Origin: an uncultured Roseibacillus sp.
GTDB lineage: Bacteria > Verrucomicrobiota > Verrucomicrobiia > Verrucomicrobiales > Akkermansiaceae
Length of the DNA: 33,825 nucleotides
Assembly: GCA_937949965.1 (NCBI GenBank)
Contig: CALFBF010000091.1
Span: 1 to 33,825, forward strand
Direction: 5' to 3'
The position numbers were made by a program, and so were the translations under genes. The notes under the pieces were generated by a model. The model was not told where the DNA came from, searched no databases, and saw nothing but the letters and a program-made list of their open reading frames with translations. Positions 10,620 to 18,286 of this stretch are shown piece after piece (the first letter of the stretch is position 1; each line of letters begins with the position of its first letter).

Positions 10620-11240
10620 ATGGAAGCGATTTTAAACCATCCTGTCCTCGTGCTTAATCGACTGTGGCAGCCCGTGCAAACTTGTTCGGTCAAGCGTGCG
10701 CTCAAGCTCCTCTGCCTGGGTCATGCCGAAGTCGTTCAAACTGAGGGGGAGGCTAAGTATCAGACTCATAACCTCACCTCTTGGGTCGAGCATTCATTGC
10801 AGAATGTAGCTCATGTTGCGGAAGAAGTGATCCACTCGGTGCGGGTGGCAATGGTAGTTCCCAAGATTATCGTCCTTGCCGCCTACGACCGCATGCCTCG
10901 TAATGAAGTTAAGTTTACCCGCCACAATGTCTTTCTGCGGGATCAGTTCACTTGCCAGTATTGCATTAAGCAGTTCTCTGAGAAAGATTTAAACTTGGAC
11001 CATGTTTACCCTCGTGACAAAGGAGGGAAAACAACGTGGGAAAACATCGTAACTTCTTGTATACGTTGTAATACGCGCAAGGCCAACAAGCTTCCTCATG
11101 AGGTAAATATGAAGCTTCTTCGTGAGCCTAAGAGACCGCGTTGGCGACCACTTTTTGGAAACAAGACAGACCAGAATCCTCACGAATGCTGGGAGCAATT
11201 TATCCGGCCTGATAAGGGGAAGGTCCAGATGGTGCACTAA
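10620..11240 (+). CDS. HNH endonuclease family protein
   Basis: This 206-aa protein has an HNH nuclease domain in its C-terminal half. It shows CQYC (112-115), LNLDHVYPRDKGG with the catalytic D127/H128, WENIVTSC with N142, and CIRC (147-150) followed by N151. The two CxxC pairs form the zinc knuckle of the HNH fold. The N-terminal part, with VLVLNRLWQPVQTCSVKRAL (9-28), is characteristic of a large bacterial family of housekeeping-like HNH proteins whose role is unproven. These are usually stand-alone and not part of a restriction system, and no methylase or specificity gene is nearby here. It ends 16 bp from the convergent GtrA-like gene. Nuclease fold is confident, biological role unknown. 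Confidence 0.85.
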   Translation: MEAILNHPVLVLNRLWQPVQTCSVKRALKLLCLGHAEVVQTEGEAKYQTHNLTSWVEHSLQNVAHVAEEVIHSVRVAMVVPKIIVLAAYDRMPRNEVKFTRHNVFLRDQFTCQYCIKQFSEKDLNLDHVYPRDKGGKTTWENIVTSCIRCNTRKANKLPHEVNMKLLREPKRPRWRPLFGNKTDQNPHECWEQFIRPDKGKVQMVH

Positions 11241-11256
11241 GGAAGGATCGCTGAAC

Positions 11257-11709
11257 TTACCTTCGAAAAATCAGGAACTTGCGTGCGAAGAAATTCCCCA
11301 CCGCTGCCACGGCCGGGAAGCCGAGATTGGCAACATGGGTATTGAGCGATAGCGTACGAATGATGAAGTCGAGCGAATAGAGTGCGGGGAAAAAGCCGAT
11401 CGCAGAGGCGATGAAGAAGAGCCCCACTTCAGTGCGGCGCTGATGCCTCCCGGATTCGAAGACGAAGCGCACATTCAAGAGGTAGGCAACCGTGTTAGAA
11501 ATGAGGAAGGCACAGCTGTTGTTAAGTGCCGAACGTTCGAAGCGCAGTTGATCACCTAGCTGCTCGGCGAAAGCAGGATTGAGGGTATGGCCGAGGAGAT
11601 TGACGATCACCCAATGAATAAGAAAAGCGGTGCCTCCACACAGGAGATAGCGGCTGAACTGCTGCGCCCAAGCGGGAAGCCGTTTCAATAGATCTTCTAC
11701 CGCTTGCAT
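11257..11709 (-). CDS. GtrA family membrane protein
   Basis: From ATG 11709 the product is 150 aa with four predicted membrane helices. It has the GtrA signature: RYLLCGGTAFLIHWVIVNLL in the first helix, NNSCAFLISNTVAYLLNVRFVF in the second, and a C-terminal NFFARKFLIFRR basic end. GtrA-like proteins are thought to move undecaprenyl-phosphate-linked sugars across the membrane, or otherwise assist glycosylation of surface glycans. The upstream TTG at 11727 gives a slightly longer frame; the ATG was preferred. No glycosyltransferase is adjacent on the same strand, although a GT-C protein lies 0.8 kb away on the other strand. Confidence 0.85.
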   Translation of the reverse strand: MQAVEDLLKRLPAWAQQFSRYLLCGGTAFLIHWVIVNLLGHTLNPAFAEQLGDQLRFERSALNNSCAFLISNTVAYLLNVRFVFESGRHQRRTEVGLFFIASAIGFFPALYSLDFIIRTLSLNTHVANLGFPAVAAVGNFFARKFLIFRR

Positions 11710-11860
11710 CGGATGTGAAGCTAGCAAAAGTAGATCTTAAGACGATAGAAAAGGAAAATGGTGACCAATTCACTTGAAAGTAAAACAGGTTTTCTTTTGA
11801 ACATGTAACGCCAGAGGATTGCCAGCTGCTAGGGAAGCTGAAAGAGTCTTCTCAGAACTC

Positions 11861-13513
11861 ATGTTGTCCGTCTTACGTATTCAAAATCTCGCCCTCGTTG
11901 ATCAGCTAGTCTGGGAACTAGGACAGGGTCTTGTCGGAGTCACTGGTGAGACGGGTGCTGGGAAGTCTGTTATAGTAGGAGCACTCAAGCTCGTCCTCGG
12001 CGAGCGCGCAGATAAGGGATTGATCCGGACCGGAGAGTCTTCTTGCACGGTGGAGGCCGTCTTCGACCTTGCTGACTCTAGCGCCATTGATACTGTCTTA
12101 GAGGAGGCGGGTTTGAGCAGTTGTGAGGATGGACAGCTGATTATTCGTCGCGTCGTGGGAGAGAAGGGAAATCGTCAATTTGTCAATGACTCGCCAGCGA
12201 CCCTCACTCTATTGAAGAATCTCGCAGATCGTCTAGTAGACCTTCATGGGCCGGGAGAGCAGCAGAGCTTACATTCTGTGGAGCGGCAGTTAGGAATGTT
12301 AGATGCTTACGCTGGTTCGGGTAAGAAGCTCACTCAATATCGCCAAGCTTGGCGCCTCTTTACGGAAGCTCGTGAGAGTTATGAAGAATTGAAAAGCTCG
12401 GAGGAAGCCGGTGATGCTGAGCTCGAATTACTACGCCACAAGCAGGCTGAAATCGAAGGCGCAGCCATTAATCTCGACGAGGTTGCAAGCCTAGAAGAAC
12501 GCTATCAACAAATCTCCAATGGCGCGCGTCTGGGAGAGTTGGCTAGCGAGGCCGCAGGTCTGCTGACGGGGGAGAGCGGGGTGGTGACCCGTCTTAGCGA
12601 AGTTCAGCGACTTGCACGTGAGCTAGAGAGATTGGATGCCGGTAACGAGGAACGCTTCGCCGGCCTAGAGGCTGCCATGGTCGAGCTCGAAGAACTAGCG
12701 AACAGCCTCCAAGACTACCTTTCGGAACTCGAAGTCGATCCCAAGGAGGCTCGCGAGTTGGAGGAAAAGGTAGACTTGTTAGAAAGCCTGAAGCGAAAAT
12801 ATGGGCCTACTCTTGCGGAAGTCGTCGCTACCGGAGAAGCGGCTGCGACTCGTCTCGATACCATGGAGAACCGTGGCGAACGTCTTTCCGAATTACAGGA
12901 GGCGATGGCTCAGGCAGCGACTCAAGTGCAGGAGGCTGGTAAGGAGTTGAGCCGTATCCGCAAGCGAGGCGCACCTCGCATTTCTAAGGAAGTGAAATCT
13001 CATTTACGTGATTTGGGATTCAAGCAAGCTGAATTCGAAGCTGTTTTGAGTAAGCGGAAAGAAGCGGGACCGAATGGATTAGAGGAAGTTGAGTTCCAGT
13101 TTGGTCCCAATCCCGGGGAACCTCTCAAACCGCTCCGCAAAGTCGGTTCCAGTGGTGAGTTAGCACGAGTCATGTTAGCAATCAAAAGTGCTTTGGCTGA
13201 AAAGGATCAGACTCCCTTAATGGTCTTTGATGAAATTGACGCTAACGTCGGGGGTGAAGTTGCCGCCGCAGTGGGACGCAAGATGGCCGGTCTGGGAGAG
13301 GCTCACCAAGTGGTCAGCATTACCCACTTTCCGCAAGTAGCGGCTGTAGCGGCGAATCATTACCTTGTGGGAAAGGTGGTTGAAAAGGGACGCACTTTCT
13401 CTCGCCTGCGAGAAGTCAATGGCAAGGAACGAGTAGCAGAGCTTGTCCGTATGCTTGGCGGAGGCGGGGAAGAGGCTCACTCGATGGCTCGTAAATTACT
13501 AGAAAGTAAGTAA
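11861..13513 (+). CDS. recN: DNA repair protein RecN
   Basis: RecN is an SMC-like ATPase that holds DNA ends together during double-strand-break repair. The 550-aa product from ATG 11861 opens MLSVLRIQNLALVDQLVWEL, the family's usual start, and contains Walker A GETGAGKS (29-36). It also has the RRVVGEKGNRQFVND segment, a long central coiled coil rich in Glu/Leu/Ala (about 150-380), a signature-type GSSGELARVMLAIK, and Walker B VFDEIDANVGG (455-465). The length fits RecN (about 550). A TTG at 11819 opens a longer frame, but the extra 14 residues do not resemble family members. It stands alone on the plus strand between two minus-strand genes. Confidence 0.96.
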   Translation: MLSVLRIQNLALVDQLVWELGQGLVGVTGETGAGKSVIVGALKLVLGERADKGLIRTGESSCTVEAVFDLADSSAIDTVLEEAGLSSCEDGQLIIRRVVGEKGNRQFVNDSPATLTLLKNLADRLVDLHGPGEQQSLHSVERQLGMLDAYAGSGKKLTQYRQAWRLFTEARESYEELKSSEEAGDAELELLRHKQAEIEGAAINLDEVASLEERYQQISNGARLGELASEAAGLLTGESGVVTRLSEVQRLARELERLDAGNEERFAGLEAAMVELEELANSLQDYLSELEVDPKEARELEEKVDLLESLKRKYGPTLAEVVATGEAAATRLDTMENRGERLSELQEAMAQAATQVQEAGKELSRIRKRGAPRISKEVKSHLRDLGFKQAEFEAVLSKRKEAGPNGLEEVEFQFGPNPGEPLKPLRKVGSSGELARVMLAIKSALAEKDQTPLMVFDEIDANVGGEVAAAVGRKMAGLGEAHQVVSITHFPQVAAVAANHYLVGKVVEKGRTFSRLREVNGKERVAELVRMLGGGGEEAHSMARKLLESK

Positions 13514-13524
13514 TTATCCTGCGT

Positions 13525-13575
13525 TCTAGAATGAGGGCTCGATTGCTGGAGTGGTGATTGAGAACCCTTTCTAGA
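13525..13575 (+). terminator. Long imperfect inverted repeat after recN
   Basis: TCTAGAA (13525-13531) pairs with TTCTAGA (13569-13575), and inside it AGGG-CTC pairs with GAG-CCCT across small bulges. The repeat begins 12 bp after the recN stop codon. It could act as a transcript end or RNA-stability hairpin; the T-run is lacking. Confidence 0.35.
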
Positions 13576-13635
13576 CGGAAGAAAAACTTTTCCTTGCGCT
13601 CATAGACTTACCCGTTACTTTGGTTTACCTATCCG

Positions 13636-13649
13636 ACCGACCGGTCGGT
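13636..13649. promoter_or_regulatory. TetR-type operator palindrome ACCGACCGGTCGGT
   Basis: A perfect 14-bp inverted repeat without spacer lies 29 bp upstream of the ATG at 13679, where it would overlap or abut a promoter. Palindromes of this kind are common operators of TetR-family repressors, and a TetR gene lies at 15348-15926 on the same strand. The inference is that this regulator represses the hydrolase gene. I found no second copy upstream of the gene at 14747. Confidence 0.6.
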
Positions 13650-13678
13650 GTAATTAAAAATGATTCTCTAAATAGATT

Positions 13679-14644
13679 ATGAAAACAAAAATGAAACCTG
13701 CCTTTTACTTGGCTTCGTTGCTTGCTGCGGGAAGTTTGGCACCTATCACTGCCGCTCCAAAAGCTTCCGAGGTTGCCCCGGTGAGCCATAAAGTGGAAAA
13801 AATAGACGGCCTCGATATTTTCTATCGCGAAGCTGGCGACCCATCCCGTCCGGCGGTGGTCTTGCTACACGGTTTCCCGACTTCTTCGCAGATGTATCGC
13901 AAGGTCCTGCATGGTCTGAAGGACGAGTATTACCTCATTGCCCCTGATTACCCGGGTTTTGGTGAGAGTAGTGCTCCTTCGATTGATGATTTTGAATACA
14001 CCTTTGATAATCTGGCGAAGTATGTGGATCAGCTTCTAGAGAAAAAAGGGATAAGCAAATACACCCTCATGGTGCAGGACTACGGAGCACCGGTTGGATT
14101 TCGCATCGCATTGAAGCATCCGGAACGGGTCACCGGCTTGGTCTTGATGAATGGGAATGCCTACGAAGAGGGATTGGGCAAAGAAGCGTGGGCTCCGATC
14201 ATGGAGTTCTGGAAAGGCCGCACCCCGGAGTTGGAGGAAAAGATCAGTAGCATGGTCTTCAGTCTGGAGGGAATGCGCTGGCAATATACCTCAGGGACAA
14301 GGAATCCTGAAAACGTGAACCCAGACAACTGGAACATTGATTACCTTAAGATTTCTCGTCCAGGACAGAAGGAGATTCAGCTGAATCTCTTCTACGACTA
14401 CCGTAAGAACGTCACCCTCTATCCGTCTTGGCAGGAGTATCTTCGCACCAATCAACCACCTGCTCTCGTGGTATGGGGTAAGAATGATGCCTTCTTTCCT
14501 GAGCCCGGCGCAGAAGGTTACAAACGAGATCTGAAGGATGTGGACTACAATATTCTCGATACCGGTCACTTCCCGTTAGAAGAGGAAGGAGACTTCATCG
14601 TAGCCAAGATGAGAGAGTTCATGGCTCGGATTTCTAACGAATAA
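13679..14644 (+). CDS. Secreted alpha/beta hydrolase, haloalkane dehalogenase/epoxide hydrolase-like
   Basis: This 321-aa protein has a signal peptide (KPAFYLASLLAAGSLAPITAAP, about 6-27) and a complete alpha/beta-hydrolase fold. The oxyanion motif is HGFP (64-67). The nucleophile elbow reads VQDYGAPVG, giving Asp134 rather than Ser, as in haloalkane dehalogenases and epoxide hydrolases. The acid is probably Asp270 (WGKNDAFFP) and the base His297 (DTGHFPLEEE). The Asp nucleophile predicts hydrolysis through an alkyl-enzyme ester, not an esterase or lipase. It is preceded by a TetR-type operator and followed by a strong terminator, then by a PPOX-like gene and a tetR gene. Export of a dehalogenase-like enzyme is unusual; the substrate is unknown, and a fluoroacetate-type or epoxide substrate is possible. 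Confidence 0.82.
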   Translation: MKTKMKPAFYLASLLAAGSLAPITAAPKASEVAPVSHKVEKIDGLDIFYREAGDPSRPAVVLLHGFPTSSQMYRKVLHGLKDEYYLIAPDYPGFGESSAPSIDDFEYTFDNLAKYVDQLLEKKGISKYTLMVQDYGAPVGFRIALKHPERVTGLVLMNGNAYEEGLGKEAWAPIMEFWKGRTPELEEKISSMVFSLEGMRWQYTSGTRNPENVNPDNWNIDYLKISRPGQKEIQLNLFYDYRKNVTLYPSWQEYLRTNQPPALVVWGKNDAFFPEPGAEGYKRDLKDVDYNILDTGHFPLEEEGDFIVAKMREFMARISNE

Positions 14645-14660
14645 GAGAAGATTTCTTTGT

Positions 14661-14712
14661 TCCTGAAGAAAGCACAGTGACGAGGTTGTGCTTTCTCAGG
14701 AGTTTTCTTTTG
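14661..14712 (+). terminator. Strong intrinsic terminator after the hydrolase gene
   Basis: The left arm is 14661-14676 and the right arm 14687-14701, with one bulged A and a 10-nt loop; the core is GAAAGCACA / TGTGCTTTC. It is followed by GTTTTCTTTT. It lies 16 bp after the stop codon at 14644 and would end or attenuate transcription before the PPOX-like gene, making the expression of the two units unequal. Confidence 0.7.
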
Positions 14713-14746
14713 CTAACCTCGTTATCCATTCAAGGAATTTGATATT

Positions 14747-15340
14747 ATGGCAACGGGATTTTTAGCACGACTGGTTACTCCTGCGGTAAGCCGAGCTCAG
14801 GAACGCTTTTATGGCCGGGCGCAACCTGTGGCAGAGCTGACTGATGATCCTCTTACAGAGGAGGAGATTGAGTTTATTTCCGCGAGAGACAGCTTCTACC
14901 TCGGCACGGTGAGCGAGAATAACTGGCCTTACCTCCAACATCGTGGCGGGCCAAAGGGGTTTCTTAAGGTGCTCTCTCCGAGTGAGCTTGCTTTCGTCGA
15001 TATCAAAGGCAATCGTCAGATGCTTTCGGTGGGGAATATCTCCGCGAACGATAAGGTGTGTCTTTTCTTAATCGATTACGCGCATCGGCATCGCCTGAAG
15101 GTGCTTGGGCACGCCGAGATCCTAGATGTGAAGGGGAATGAGGATCTGCTTAGCCGGCTCGCTCCCGCAGAATTGTGCTCGAAAGTAGAACGGATTTTTA
15201 AAATTCGAATTGCAAGTTACGATTGGAATTGTCCGCAACACATCACTGAGCGATTCGATCGCGAAGAACTCAAAGGGCTAGTCGCACCGCTCGAAGCTCG
15301 CATTGCAGAATTAGAAGCCCAGCTAACAGAGAGAAAATAA
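14747..15340 (+). CDS. Pyridoxamine 5'-phosphate oxidase (PPOX) family FMN-binding protein
   Basis: This 197-aa protein has the split beta-barrel PPOX-type fold. An N-terminal helical stretch leads to LTEEEIEFISARDSFYLGTVSENNWPYLQHRGGPKGFLKVL (about 37-77), then LAFVDIKGNRQMLSVGNISANDKVCLFLIDY, then HRLKVLGHAEILD. Proteins of this group usually bind FMN or F420 and reduce or oxidise small molecules; this one lacks the residues I would expect for vitamin B6 synthesis by PdxH. The C-terminus ends in a short charged helix (LEARIAELEAQLTERK). AAGGA at 14732-14736, 10 nt before the ATG, is one of the few visible ribosome sites in the window. The tetR gene follows 7 bp later, so the two form an operon. 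The substrate is unknown. Confidence 0.82.
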   Translation: MATGFLARLVTPAVSRAQERFYGRAQPVAELTDDPLTEEEIEFISARDSFYLGTVSENNWPYLQHRGGPKGFLKVLSPSELAFVDIKGNRQMLSVGNISANDKVCLFLIDYAHRHRLKVLGHAEILDVKGNEDLLSRLAPAELCSKVERIFKIRIASYDWNCPQHITERFDREELKGLVAPLEARIAELEAQLTERK

Positions 15341-15347
15341 TGTAACG

Positions 15348-15926
15348 ATGAAAGTAGTATCTTCACCATTGTCTAAGCGTGAACAACTGATCGAGATTGC
15401 CGGTTCTCTGTTCTACCGTCAGGGTTTTGGGGCGACAGGAGTGCAGCAGATTATCAATGAGGCTGGTATTGCGAAGGGTACTTTCTACTCTCATTTCACT
15501 TCCAAGGAAGATGTCGGAGTCGCTTGGTTACAGTCTCGCCATGTTCAATGGAATGAGGCCTTGCAGATTGCCGGAACAAAAGCACGCAAACCGAAAGGAA
15601 AAATTCTAGGTCTTTTTGACTTGTTGGAGAATTGGATGAACGAAAGCAACTTTCGGGGATGTGCTTTTTTAAATAGCCTCGCAGAACTACCACAATCTGA
15701 AGGGGCGATGAGGGATGAGATTACGAAGCACAAGCTCGCGATCTGCGACTACGTGATTGAGCTAGCCTGCAGTCACTTCGCAGATCGCCCCAAAGCTTAC
15801 GGTGAACAGAAGGGGAAGGTGATCTTTCTCTTGTTTGAGGCAGCCCTGGTTGAGGGGCAGAACGTCCGTGCTCAGTGGCCAGTAGAAGTTGCGCGTAAGG
15901 AGGTGAAGGCGATGCTCTCCAGTTAG
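15348..15926 (+). CDS. TetR/AcrR family transcriptional regulator
   Basis: This 192-aa protein has an N-terminal TetR helix-turn-helix (about 8-55): REQLIEIAGSLFYRQGFGAT, then VQQIINEAGIAKGTFYSHF, then KEDVG. The C-terminal ligand-binding half (about 60-190) contains GCAFLNSLAELP, as in the group of TetR regulators with a TetR_C-type domain. It lies 7 bp behind the PPOX-like gene, and the gene cluster begins with a TetR-type palindrome at 13636-13649, so it most likely represses the cluster and is released by the substrate or product of the enzymes (inference). Its stop codon is only 3 bp from the end of the convergent priA gene. Confidence 0.9.
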   Translation: MKVVSSPLSKREQLIEIAGSLFYRQGFGATGVQQIINEAGIAKGTFYSHFTSKEDVGVAWLQSRHVQWNEALQIAGTKARKPKGKILGLFDLLENWMNESNFRGCAFLNSLAELPQSEGAMRDEITKHKLAICDYVIELACSHFADRPKAYGEQKGKVIFLLFEAALVEGQNVRAQWPVEVARKEVKAMLSS

Positions 15927-15929
15927 CTG

Positions 15930-18143
15930 TTAGGAGAAGTCGTGGGGGTCGATGTCGGTGACCAAGATCACATCTTCAGGGATGGGGAGCTTGGCTAACA
16001 CCTGATGTATATGCCTAGTGAGGGTGCGGGGATTGCGGTGGCGTAATAGGAGCTGGAAGCGATGAAGGTCGTGGGCCTTCACGATAGGGTTAGGGTTGGG
16101 TAGTCCAATCTCTAGCCCGGGAGCTGGATCTTCAGAGAGACGGCGGTGAATCGTCTGTAGGGTGAACTCGGCCCGTTTCTCGTGTCGACTACGAGTGGAA
16201 AGGAGGGCGAGATGGCTGAAGGGAGGAAAGTGATATTTTTCTCGAAACTCGAGTTCTTGTTCAACGAAACCTTCGAAATCATGATGGCGCGCGAATTGGA
16301 TGGATGGACTATGAGGGACGAACGTTTGAATAAAGACTTCACCTTCCATCTCCCCTCGTCCTGCTCGTCCTGCCACTTGAGTCAGCAGAGAGAAGGTGCG
16401 TTCCCCAGCGCGGAAGTCCGGCGCGTTCAGGGAGAGATCGGCATTGAGAACTCCAACGAGGGTGACGTTCGGGAAGTCCAGTCCCTTGGCGATCATTTGC
16501 GTGCCGAGCAGAATGTCAATTTTACGTGCTTTAAAGTCCGCGAGAGTGCGTTTAAGGACGTGTTTCTTGCGCACAGTGTCGCCGTCGAGACGTGCGAGCC
16601 GAGACTTGGGAAAAACTTTGCGGAGAATTTCTTCCACTTTTTCAGTGCCGTAACCTTGCAACCGAATGGCAGGGTCTTGGCATTTAGGGCAGGTCCGAGG
16701 CACGATGGCTTGGTAACCGCAGAGGTGACAGATGAGGCGTTCCTCCGCGCGATGGTAGGTCGTCGGGATCGAGCAGTGGGCACATTCGCAAGTGTGGCCA
16801 CAGGTAGGGCAGGTTAGTGAGCGGGCGAAACCGCGGCGGTTGAGGAAGAGGATGATTTGATCCCCTGCCGCTAGCTTCTGCTCCATTGCGTGCCGTAGTC
16901 GCTGTGAGAGGATGGGAGGGCCGCCTTTTTTTGGCTCGTTACGCATGTCGACGATACGGACGAGAGGGAGAGCTTGCCCATCTGCTCTTTTGGTGAGGGG
17001 GACGAGCTGGTATTTCTCTTTCTCACGGGAGTTATGGTAGCTTTCTACTGAGGGCGTAGCAGAACCTAACACGATGGTAGCTTGCTCCAGATGAGCTCGC
17101 ACGACAGCCAGATCACGGCCATGATATTTGGGGGGATTTTCTTGTTTGTAGGTGGTCTCGTGTTCTTCATCGACGAGGATGAGACCAAGGTCGGGCAAGG
17201 GAGCAAAGATTGCTGAACGTGCGCCGATGACTACGCGCGCGACTCCTTTGCGAATCCGATGCCACTCGTCAAAGCGTTCTCCCTGCGTAAGGGTGGAGTG
17301 GAGTATAGCTACCAGCTCAGGAGTCTCGCTAAAGCGGCTCTTGAAGCGTTGCACCGTTTGCGGAGTCAGGGAGATCTCGGGGAGTAAGACGATGACGGAA
17401 CGACCTGTCTTTAGTGCCGCTGCAGTCGCTTGGAGATAGACTTCTGTTTTCCCCGAGCCCGTAATGCCGTGTAAGAGAATAGGGGTTCGTTCTTCAGGAT
17501 GGTCGAGAGAAGCTTTGATTTGATTGAGTGCAGCGTCTTGTTCGGGGTTAAGCTTCTTAACAGGATCGTGCAAGAAGGTTTCGTCGCCCTCGGGATCACG
17601 TTGCACCGCAATGTCCTTGAGGGTGATGAGTCCCTTTTCCGCGAGAGCTTTCACAGGAGAGGCCGCTCCGTCGCCGAGTTGGGAGATGGGCATGCCTTCA
17701 CTTCCGGTAGCTTGTAGGAGGGAGAGAATAGCATGTTGGCGTTTGGCTCTTTTAGCGAGTTGGGTAAGAACTTCAGGTTCAATGTTCTCAGTCGCAATCG
17801 CTTGTTTGACGGTTTTTTCAGAATGATTTTCTTGCCGAACGGCCTCGGGGAGGAGGGAACGCATGATGTGTTCTAGAGGGGTGCCATAGTAACCCGTCAT
17901 CCAGTCCGCGAGCTGGAGCAATCCAGGAGTGATCAGCGGATCCGGATCGATGAGCGAGTGGAGTGGCCGGAGATCAAAGTTCAGTTCGACAGGTTCATGA
18001 ACGCGCAGCACGGTCCCCGAAGCGGGCCGATTGCGGAGGGGAATCTTAACCCGGTGACCAGGCACCACTTCGACGCCTTCTGGAATCGCGTAATCGAAGA
18101 CGAGTTCAGAAGGTCCGTCGATGAGGACTTGGGCGGCGAGCAT
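15930..18143 (-). CDS. priA: Primosomal replication restart helicase PriA
   Basis: PriA reloads the replisome at stalled forks as a 3'-5' helicase. The 737-aa product has the N-terminal DNA-binding domain (SELVFDYAIPEGVEVVPGHRV near the start), Walker A GITGSGKTEVYL (about 225-236), the DEEH box, and GSATPSVES. Four CxxC-type zinc pairs are visible (CPTC, CAHC, CHLC, CPKC). Motif VI appears as QVAGRAGRG. Length and domain order are standard. ATG 18143 gives a good family start. It converges on tetR with a 3-bp gap, leaving no room for a normal terminator, and is divergent from the gene at 18287. Confidence 0.96.
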   Translation of the reverse strand: MLAAQVLIDGPSELVFDYAIPEGVEVVPGHRVKIPLRNRPASGTVLRVHEPVELNFDLRPLHSLIDPDPLITPGLLQLADWMTGYYGTPLEHIMRSLLPEAVRQENHSEKTVKQAIATENIEPEVLTQLAKRAKRQHAILSLLQATGSEGMPISQLGDGAASPVKALAEKGLITLKDIAVQRDPEGDETFLHDPVKKLNPEQDAALNQIKASLDHPEERTPILLHGITGSGKTEVYLQATAAALKTGRSVIVLLPEISLTPQTVQRFKSRFSETPELVAILHSTLTQGERFDEWHRIRKGVARVVIGARSAIFAPLPDLGLILVDEEHETTYKQENPPKYHGRDLAVVRAHLEQATIVLGSATPSVESYHNSREKEKYQLVPLTKRADGQALPLVRIVDMRNEPKKGGPPILSQRLRHAMEQKLAAGDQIILFLNRRGFARSLTCPTCGHTCECAHCSIPTTYHRAEERLICHLCGYQAIVPRTCPKCQDPAIRLQGYGTEKVEEILRKVFPKSRLARLDGDTVRKKHVLKRTLADFKARKIDILLGTQMIAKGLDFPNVTLVGVLNADLSLNAPDFRAGERTFSLLTQVAGRAGRGEMEGEVFIQTFVPHSPSIQFARHHDFEGFVEQELEFREKYHFPPFSHLALLSTRSRHEKRAEFTLQTIHRRLSEDPAPGLEIGLPNPNPIVKAHDLHRFQLLLRHRNPRTLTRHIHQVLAKLPIPEDVILVTDIDPHDFS

Positions 18144-18286
18144 CGCTAGAACGAAAGAGGCTGAAAAGTCTTGCCGGAAAGGAAAGCGAAATTGCGAAAA
18201 AGTCTTATCGAATGAGGAATTTGTCTTTTTCTGAAAGCAGTGCTAGGTGCTTGTTAAGCGGTTAGTTATTCGTTATCAGTAGTTAC

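Noticed and set aside
11819-11860. Upstream TTG start for recN
   Set aside because: RecN proteins start at or near the MLxxLRIxNLALV segment; the extra 14 residues have no match.
16182-16817. 211-codon plus-strand frame
   Set aside because: It is an antisense shadow of priA, which is certain; no motif or ribosome site supports it.
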